From Stutzerimonas kunmingensis (GTDB taxonomy: Bacteria; Pseudomonadota; Gammaproteobacteria; Pseudomonadales; Pseudomonadaceae): a stretch of DNA of 34,784 nt. Below are positions 29,920 through 34,784 of this stretch, in pieces. The stretch covers positions 1 to 34,784 of the forward strand of contig NZ_JACXXG010000038.1 in the NCBI RefSeq assembly GCF_014764705.1, given 5' to 3'. Position 1 is the stretch's first letter; every line of letters begins with the position of its first letter. A model generated the notes under the pieces. The model did no database searches. It was given only the letters and a program-made list of their open reading frames with translations, and was not told the origin of the DNA. The position numbers and the translations under genes were made by a program.

Positions 29920-29928
29920 GAGACACCC

Positions 29929-30297
29929 TTAACCAACAACCATGGAGACCAACCAACCGAGCAGGGAATCAAGCCCCCACAACAGCAGCGCCATCACCAA
30001 AACAACAACAACAACGATCAACGTTGTCTGCGTGGTTTCTTGACGGGTCGGCCAGACGACCTTGCGAATTTCGCCACGCGCTTCTTTCAGCAACACAGCG
30101 AACGAACGCCCTTTGGACGTCTGCAAAGCAACAAACGCAGCAACTACGCCAATCGCCAGCACTGCAAGGACACGATAGAGAATCGGCTCAGCGGAGTAGT
30201 ATTGGTTACCAACCACAGCAACCACCACCAAAGCAGCCACAACAAGCCACTTCACCAGATCGAAGCGCGCGTCATTGGCTTCAGCTTTGATATTCAT
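29929..30297 (-). CDS. secE: Protein translocase subunit SecE
   Basis: SecE (122 aa) clamps the SecY channel. Three hydrophobic segments are seen at about 17-31, 39-58 and 91-118. The third is preceded by the conserved amphipathic helix and hinge EIRKVVWPTRQETTQTT (76-92), the essential part of the family. The three-helix form is the E. coli/Pseudomonas type. It follows tRNA-Trp by 42 nt and is cotranscribed with nusG. Confidence 0.98.
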   Translation of the reverse strand: MNIKAEANDARFDLVKWLVVAALVVVAVVGNQYYSAEPILYRVLAVLAIGVVAAFVALQTSKGRSFAVLLKEARGEIRKVVWPTRQETTQTTLIVVVVVLVMALLLWGLDSLLGWLVSMVVG

Positions 30298-30339
30298 CTG
30301 CTAGAACCTTGTAAAGACTGCCAAATTCGATATTGAAAA

Positions 30340-30415
30340 TGGCAGGCCAGGAGGGAATCGAACCCCCAACCTGCGGTTTTGGAGACCGCCGCTCTGCCAA
30401 TTGAGCTACTGGCCT
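30340..30415 (-). tRNA. tRNA-Trp (anticodon CCA)
   Basis: The minus strand folds as a 76-nt tRNA starting AGGCCAGTAGCTCAATTGG, with anticodon loop CTCCAAA (CCA), T-loop GGTTCGATTCC, and an encoded 3' CCA. The acceptor stem AGGCCAG/CTGGCCT is complete. It lies directly upstream of secE, as in E. coli and other gamma-proteobacteria, and is probably processed from the secE-nusG transcript. Confidence 0.97.
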
Positions 30416-30434
30416 AGAAAGAGTCAGGCCGACT

Positions 30435-30463
30435 ATTATGCCGACCCGCTTCAAACAGATCAA
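30435..30463 (-). promoter_or_regulatory. Promoter for tRNA-Trp-secE-nusG
   Basis: On the minus strand TTGATC (30463-30458), 17 nt, CATAAT (30440-30435). The boxes match 4 and 5 consensus positions. It begins directly behind the tufB stop codon and would start RNA about a dozen bases before tRNA-Trp. Confidence 0.6.
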
Positions 30464-30466
30464 TCG

Positions 30467-31660
30467 TTATTCGACGATCTTGGCAACCACGCCGGCACCT
30501 ACGGTACGACCACCTTCGCGAATTGCGAAGCGCAGGCCGTCTTCCATGGCGATCGGCTTGATCAGGGTGACAACCATTTTCACGTTGTCGCCCGGCATTA
30601 CCATCTCAACGCCTTCCGGCAGTTCGCACGAACCGGTCACGTCGGTGGTACGAAAGTAGAACTGCGGACGATAGCCCTTGAAGAACGGAGTGTGACGACC
30701 ACCCTCTTCCTTGGACAGAACGTACACTTCGGCTTCGAACTTGGTGTGCGGCTTGATGGTGCCCGGCTTGGCCAGAACCTGGCCACGCTCGACGTCATCA
30801 CGCTTGGTACCACGCAGCAGAACGCCGCAGTTCTCACCGGCACGACCTTCGTCGAGCAGCTTGCGGAACATTTCGACACCGGTACAGGTGGTCTTGGTGG
30901 TATCACGCAGACCAACGATCTCGATTTCTTCCTGAACCTTGACGATGCCGCGCTCAACACGACCAGTCACAACGGTACCGCGACCGGAAATGGAGAACAC
31001 GTCTTCGATCGGCATCAGGAACGGCTTGTCGATGGCGCGAACCGGCTCAGGGATGTAGGTATCCAGAGTCTCGACCAGCTTCTTGACCGCAGTAGTGCCC
31101 AGCTCGTTGTCATCTTCGCCATTCAGCGCCATCAGCGCGGAACCGATGATGATCGGCGTGTCGTCACCAGGGAAATCATAGGTCGACAGCAGATCACGAA
31201 CTTCCATTTCGACCAGCTCGAGCAGCTCGGCGTCGTCGACCATGTCGGCCTTGTTCAGGAACACGACGATGTACGGAACACCCACCTGACGGGACAGCAG
31301 GATGTGCTCGCGAGTCTGCGGCATGGGGCCGTCAGCAGCGGAGCAAACCAGGATCGCACCATCCATCTGGGCTGCACCGGTGATCATGTTCTTCACATAG
31401 TCAGCGTGACCCGGGCAGTCAACATGCGCGTAGTGACGGACATTGGAGTCGTACTCTACGTGAGCGGTGTTGATGGTGATACCGCGAGCCTTCTCTTCCG
31501 GCGCGCTATCGATCTTGTCGAAGTCGACACGAGCGGAGCCGAAAACTTCGGAGCACACGCGAGTCAGAGCGGCAGTCAGAGTGGTCTTGCCATGGTCGAC
31601 GTGACCAATGGTGCCGACGTTGACGTGCGGTTTGTTACGTTCGAACTTTTCTTTAGCCAT
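30467..31660 (-). CDS. tufB: Elongation factor Tu (copy B)
   Basis: This second EF-Tu gene (397 aa) encodes the same protein as tufA, with GHVDHGKT (19-26), DCPGH (81-85) and NKAD (136-139). I start at [10 protein letters not shown] (31660), after GGGAGA; twelve open codons upstream are not family-like. It is in the classic tRNA-tufB arrangement, but a 13-bp terminator hairpin separates it from tRNA-Thr. No clear promoter was seen in the 49 nt between, so expression may rest on read-through. Confidence 0.99.
   Translation of the reverse strand: MAKEKFERNKPHVNVGTIGHVDHGKTTLTAALTRVCSEVFGSARVDFDKIDSAPEEKARGITINTAHVEYDSNVRHYAHVDCPGHADYVKNMITGAAQMDGAILVCSAADGPMPQTREHILLSRQVGVPYIVVFLNKADMVDDAELLELVEMEVRDLLSTYDFPGDDTPIIIGSALMALNGEDDNELGTTAVKKLVETLDTYIPEPVRAIDKPFLMPIEDVFSISGRGTVVTGRVERGIVKVQEEIEIVGLRDTTKTTCTGVEMFRKLLDEGRAGENCGVLLRGTKRDDVERGQVLAKPGTIKPHTKFEAEVYVLSKEEGGRHTPFFKGYRPQFYFRTTDVTGSCELPEGVEMVMPGDNVKMVVTLIKPIAMEDGLRFAIREGGRTVGAGVVAKIVE
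30759..31570 (-). repeat. Identical 812-bp core shared by tufA and tufB (copy 2)
   Basis: By eye this is identical to 14301-15112. The differences between the genes are confined to the first 90 and last 292 bases of the coding sequence and are all synonymous. Confidence 0.85.
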
Positions 31661-31703
31661 CGAGACCGTCTCCCATCGTTGAATTGAGCTAGTCACGCCA
31701 CCA

Positions 31704-31739
31704 TTAAAACAAAGGCAGATATATACATATCTGCCTTTG
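31704..31739 (-). terminator. Terminator/attenuator between tRNA-Thr and tufB
   Basis: CAAAGGCAGATAT (31710-31722) pairs perfectly with ATATCTGCCTTTG (31727-31739) over 13 bp with a 4-nt loop. TTTTAAT follows on the minus strand. It begins 6 nt after the tRNA-Thr 3' end. The T-run of four suggests partial termination, letting some RNA enter tufB. Confidence 0.75.
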
Positions 31740-31744
31740 GAGTT

Positions 31745-31820
31745 TGGAGCTCATGAGCGGATTCGAACCGCTGACCTCACCCTTACCAAGGGTGTGCTCT
31801 ACCAACTGAGCTACATGAGC
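31745..31820 (-). tRNA. tRNA-Thr (anticodon GGT)
   Basis: A 76-nt tRNA on the minus strand: it starts GCTCATGTAGCTCAGTTGG, has the anticodon GGT in the loop between ACCCT and AGGGT, T-loop GGTTCGAATCC, and an encoded CCA. It is the third tRNA of a Tyr-Gly-Thr cluster in front of tufB, equivalent to thrT of E. coli. Confidence 0.97.
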
Positions 31821-31846
31821 GAATCGCATTGCGCAACCACCGAAGC

Positions 31847-31920
<74 letters not shown>

Positions 31921-31945
31921 GAACGCCGAAGCCTACGCTTGAATC

Positions 31946-32030
<85 letters not shown>

Positions 32031-32043
32031 AAAGTGAGGCGGC

Positions 32044-32072
32044 ATTTTCATCACTTGCCACCCTACTGTCAA
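32044..32072 (-). promoter_or_regulatory. tRNA-Tyr-Gly-Thr (tufB) promoter
   Basis: On the minus strand a perfect TTGACA (32072-32067) with a 17-nt spacer and GAAAAT (32049-32044, 4 of 6). Upstream is an A/T-rich stretch (CAAGATTTTTATGAGGAAAA) resembling an UP element, and downstream a GCCGCC discriminator, as usual for stringently controlled stable-RNA promoters. Confidence 0.72.
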
Positions 32073-32171
32073 GCTTTTCCTCATAAAAATCTTGAGGTTA
32101 GCTTTACTGACAGCCGCCTTGCCAAGGAATCTTGGATTCCCCACGGCGAAGCGGGCGCCATTCTATTTAAA

Positions 32172-32843
32172 CTATTGAGAAGATGCAATGCCAGTGCAGG
32201 GCATATGGCGAAATTGCAGGGCAGGCATGTCTGCTTTCAAGCTTCCCATGACCCCATCACCCAATTGATCACGACTAGCGGCGCTCACCTGCACCCAGTA
32301 TTTGGAGTGCATCCTCGGCAACTCACGCACCAGCGCCGAATAATCAACCTCGCTTAAGCGCGCCACTACGCCCTCTGCCGAATCCTTTCGGGAGAAGATG
32401 CCCAGTGAAATGCCATTAGCCAAGTCACCAACGGTAATGATGTAGCTGTCAATATTACGGCTTTGCAACTCGCGCAATTGCCGCAGGGAAGCCTGCCTGG
32501 AAGCGAGCGGCGGCAGATACACCCAATAATCCACGCCGACCTCGCTATCTATCCGTCGTATTTCCGACTGGATATCCAAGCTCAAAAGCCGCTGCTCCAA
32601 GGAAAGCGCAGGCGACTCCTCATCGAAGCCACCCAGAAATAGGCAGCCACCGCCGGACGACGCCGGCTGCCCAGCGTCTTTACGGCTCGAAGGAGAGGAT
32701 TCACTAAGCAGAGTGATGTTGGGCTTCGGCCGGTCATAAGCATCAAGAGGCACCACCTCCTTGATGCGCACGGGTGACTGATACTGATGCTGCACCCAGA
32801 AGAATACGTTCAACAGCACCAACAGGAAAAATAACCAACGCAT
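32172..32843 (-). CDS. SPOR-domain membrane-anchored protein, function unknown
   Basis: A 223-residue protein with an N-terminal hydrophobic segment (about 3-17, MRWLFFLLVLLNVFFWVQ), likely a signal anchor placing the rest in the periplasm. A proline/serine-rich linker (about 38-66) follows. A C-terminal SPOR-like domain (about 105-180) contains YWVYLPPLASRQASLRQLRE, then DSYIITVG and GISLGIFSRKDSAEGVV. SPOR domains bind peptidoglycan stripped of peptide side chains at division septa, but no division role is shown for this protein. It is 24 nt behind coaX and probably in the same operon. A similar gene stands at this place in other Pseudomonas genomes (from memory). Confidence 0.85.
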   Translation of the reverse strand: MRWLFFLLVLLNVFFWVQHQYQSPVRIKEVVPLDAYDRPKPNITLLSESSPSSRKDAGQPASSGGGCLFLGGFDEESPALSLEQRLLSLDIQSEIRRIDSEVGVDYWVYLPPLASRQASLRQLRELQSRNIDSYIITVGDLANGISLGIFSRKDSAEGVVARLSEVDYSALVRELPRMHSKYWVQVSAASRDQLGDGVMGSLKADMPALQFRHMPCTGIASSQ

Positions 32844-32867
32844 GCAGGCTCGACCTTCTATGTGACG

Positions 32868-33605
32868 CTAGGGACAAGCAATCGCCAGCCCGCGAAAGAC
32901 CAGATCCGGAACCCGCCTAACCCCGACCATATCGTCGATCAGCGTTGCGTCGCCACCGGTGGAGTAGATTACAAAGTCAGCCCCCAGATAGTCGCTGGCC
33001 GCCAGGACTTGCGAAGCAACAAAACTACGCAGCATCAGAAAGCAACCCCGCTCAACCGCCTGGACGGTGCTTCGCCCAGGCGCAGGCTCACCTTGCATCA
33101 TTGGAATTTCTTCTGCCGTATAGCTGATGCGTCGGGTATGGGTAGTCAACTGCTGCCTAAGGAGAGAAATCCCTGGGCAAATGTAGCCCCCCAGATGGCC
33201 GCCCTCTGCATCAACGAAGTCAACCGTGACCGCCGTCCCCAGGTCGATTACCACCATTGCCCGGCGCTCCAACTGGAACGCGCCAACCATGGCCAACCAA
33301 CGGTCCATCCCTAAACGGTCGTACTCGAGGTACCCGTTCACTACGCCACCAAGCCGAGGCGCTGGTAGAGCGCGCTGTACGTCAATGAACAATGCACTGG
33401 AGATGCACGAACACAGCTCTTCAGTCTCGAGATCGCTACGAACGCTGACTAGCCGCGCACGCTCAATCTTTACGCCAGTCAGGCCAGAGAGCGCACTAAG
33501 GAGGTCCACGGCCGATACAGAAGCGCCCTGAGCCGCAACATCACCGCTTACTTGCAACACCCGCCATTTGATCAAGCTATTGCCACAGTCGAGCTCGAGA
33601 ATCAT
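32868..33605 (-). CDS. coaX: Type III pantothenate kinase
   Basis: CoaX (245 aa) phosphorylates pantothenate in the first step of coenzyme A synthesis, and the type III enzymes are not inhibited by CoA. Motifs of the ASKHA fold: DCGNSLIKWR (6-15, phosphate loop), GMDRWLAMVGA (99-109), VIDLGTAVTVDF (119-130, with D121) and GGYICPG (139-145). STGGDA (215-220) follows near the end. Length agrees with P. aeruginosa (248). The ATG overlaps the birA stop codon by 4 nt (ATGA), so BirA and CoaX, both cofactor-related, are translationally coupled. Confidence 0.96.
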   Translation of the reverse strand: MILELDCGNSLIKWRVLQVSGDVAAQGASVSAVDLLSALSGLTGVKIERARLVSVRSDLETEELCSCISSALFIDVQRALPAPRLGGVVNGYLEYDRLGMDRWLAMVGAFQLERRAMVVIDLGTAVTVDFVDAEGGHLGGYICPGISLLRQQLTTHTRRISYTAEEIPMMQGEPAPGRSTVQAVERGCFLMLRSFVASQVLAASDYLGADFVIYSTGGDATLIDDMVGVRRVPDLVFRGLAIACP

Positions 33606-34549
33606 TGATCAAGCCTCAAACTTAGCTCACCACCACTGAAGGAGCGCACACCCCCATCAATCATCATCCTGAGCCCGCCTTGATCATCGACGCCCAAGAC
33701 CGTGCCCGAGCAATCTTGAGACCCGGTACTCAGCGTGCATTTCAGGCCTTGCCAGACATGGTTAGCTTCCCACTCACCCTTCATCGCGGCAAACCCGACC
33801 TGGGCATGCCGCTCCAAATTTTGTCTAAGGGTGGCGGCCAATATCAGCAGCAACTCGTTTCGATCAACCATACCTGCATGCTCTTTAACGGATGTCCAAA
33901 GCTGATCTATTCCCGCCGCCTCAATCATATTGACATTGATGCCGATGCCGATAATTACGTGACATACATCCGCCGGGTCGCCAGTCAGCTCAAGCAGAAT
34001 CCCTGCGATCTTGCGGCCATCAACGTATACGTCGTTAGGCCACTTGACGCCCGCTTGCGAGATGCCGACTTGATGTAGCACCTGCATTACCGCCAGCCCG
34101 ACCACCAGACTCATACCAGAAAGCTGACTAGCACCGCCCTGCACCTTTATAGCCAAGCTGCAATAAAGGTTCTGCCCGAAAGGACTCACCCAACTACGAC
34201 CGCGCCGCCCTCTACCAGCAGACTGAGCCTCTGCAAGAACCAAAAAAGGAGGTGGCACGATCTGCAGGAGCCGCAATGCCTGAGCATTAGTAGAGTCAAT
34301 CGAGTCGTAAAGATGCAGCGACCACCCAATCTGCTCCAGTTGCGGCGCGAGCGCCTCATGATTGAGCAGCGAAAGAGGTTCCGCCAAGCGGTACCCACGC
34401 CCGGGGACTTTATAGAGGTTAAGCGCTGCGTCAGCCTGAATACGTTGCAGGTGCTTCCAGACCGCACTGCGACTTATGCCGAGCGCCTCCCCCAGTTCAC
34501 GCCCCGAATGAAAGCGCCCATCCTGAAGCAACGTTAACAGCCTATACAT
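33602..34549 (-). CDS. birA: Bifunctional biotin-[acetyl-CoA-carboxylase] ligase / biotin operon repressor
   Basis: BirA (315 aa) attaches biotin to acetyl-CoA carboxylase and, as a biotinyl-AMP-bound dimer, represses biotin genes in relatives. An N-terminal winged helix is visible (about 1-60: FHSGRELGEALGISRSAVWK). The ligase domain has STNAQ (86-90), the adenylate-binding loop GRGRRGRSW (112-120) and KWPND (179-183). A C-terminal SH3-like part follows (about 270-315). I start at 34549 behind GGGGGTGGC; a longer open frame upstream reaches the rrn terminator and is not family-like. Presence of the helix argues for the repressor form. Confidence 0.95.
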   Translation of the reverse strand: MYRLLTLLQDGRFHSGRELGEALGISRSAVWKHLQRIQADAALNLYKVPGRGYRLAEPLSLLNHEALAPQLEQIGWSLHLYDSIDSTNAQALRLLQIVPPPFLVLAEAQSAGRGRRGRSWVSPFGQNLYCSLAIKVQGGASQLSGMSLVVGLAVMQVLHQVGISQAGVKWPNDVYVDGRKIAGILLELTGDPADVCHVIIGIGINVNMIEAAGIDQLWTSVKEHAGMVDRNELLLILAATLRQNLERHAQVGFAAMKGEWEANHVWQGLKCTLSTGSQDCSGTVLGVDDQGGLRMMIDGGVRSFSGGELSLRLDQ

Positions 34550-34624
34550 GCCACCCCCAAAAGAGGCCGAATGATAGCGACACCAACGACAGGTGCCTAT
34601 CACAGTCTTTAAATCGCCCAAAAG

Positions 34625-34660
34625 CAAACCCCCGACCAGCTTACGCGGGTCGGGGGTTTG
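34625..34660 (-). terminator. rrn operon terminator behind 5S rRNA
   Basis: CAAACCCCCGACC on the minus strand pairs with GGTCGGGGGTTTG (34660-34648 with 34637-34625), and the loop may be closed further by GC/GC. It is followed by CTTTTGGG. It begins 6 nt behind the 5S rRNA end and separates the rrn operon from birA. Confidence 0.9.
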
Positions 34661-34666
34661 GGAAAG

Positions 34667-34784
34667 GAGCTTGACGATGACCTACTCTCACATGGGGAGA
34701 CCCCACACTACCATCGGCGATGCGTCGTTTCACTACTGAGTTCGGGAAGGGATCAGGTGGTTCCAACGCTCTATGGTCGTCAAG
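34667..34784 (-). rRNA. rrf: 5S ribosomal RNA (5' end truncated by about 2 nt at the window edge)
   Basis: The minus strand from 34784 reads CTTGACGACCATAGAGCGTT, with the CCACCTGATCCCTTCCCGAA segment, then CGATGGTAGTGTGGGG and GAGAGTAGGTCATCGTCAAGC, typical of Pseudomonas 5S rRNA (about 120 nt). The terminal stem CTTGACGA/TCGTCAAG is present. The first one or two bases (TG) fall outside the window. Confidence 0.97.

Noticed and set aside
32100..32171. Overlapping short inverted repeats (GGAATC/GATTCC and CCAAG/CTTGG at 32122-32140) as a terminator for the SPOR gene.
   Set aside because: The stems are 5-6 bp, exclude each other and have no T-run behind them.
34550..34624. A birA promoter in the gap behind the rrn terminator.
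   Set aside because: A TATCAT element is present in the gap, but no acceptable -35 lies at 16-18 nt, so I do not list it.

Overview
This window is core genome from a gamma-proteobacterium of the Pseudomonadaceae. Several things point to Pseudomonas, perhaps the P. stutzeri group, although the species guess is only tentative. Protein lengths match Pseudomonas (RpoC 1399 aa, RpoB 1356 aa, EF-G 706 aa, S3 228 aa, L2 273 aa). The order birA-coaX-SPOR protein-tRNA(Tyr,Gly,Thr)-tufB-tRNA(Trp)-secE-nusG is the one I know from Pseudomonas. The 5S rRNA is also Pseudomonas-like. Every convincing gene lies on the minus strand, so the biological order runs from high to low coordinates.

In the direction of transcription: the end of an rrn operon (5S rRNA and terminator, 34784-34625); birA-coaX-SPOR-domain gene (34549-32172); tRNA-Tyr, tRNA-Gly and tRNA-Thr, then tufB (32072-30467); tRNA-Trp, secE, nusG, rplK, rplA, rplJ, rplL, rpoB, rpoC (30463-18465); the str operon rpsL, rpsG, fusA, tufA (18430-14009); the S10 operon rpsJ to rpsQ (13950-8858); the spc operon rplN to rpmJ (8834-3180); the alpha operon rpsM, rpsK, rpsD, rpoA, rplQ (3137-180). 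After the rplQ terminator comes the 5' end of a group IIC intron, cut by the window edge (129-1).

Together these genes supply most of the ribosomal proteins, the core RNA polymerase subunits alpha, beta and beta', the elongation factors EF-Tu (two copies) and EF-G, the NusG transcription factor, and the SecY/SecE translocon. Good sigma70-type promoters precede the S10 and str operons, and weaker ones precede the tRNA-Tyr cluster, tRNA-Trp-secE and probably the alpha operon. Intergenic gaps hold RNA structures: an L10 leader, a probable L1-binding hairpin, an rplL-rpoB attenuator, and less familiar hairpins before rpsL, rpsH and rpsM.

No phage-defence, CRISPR, secretion or biosynthetic system is present, and I see no new gene system. 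The most noteworthy items are the group IIC intron sitting exactly behind the rplQ terminator, the attenuator-like structure inside the spc operon before rpsH, and the two tuf genes, which share a perfectly identical 812-bp core. No gene-free stretch exceeds 300 bases.
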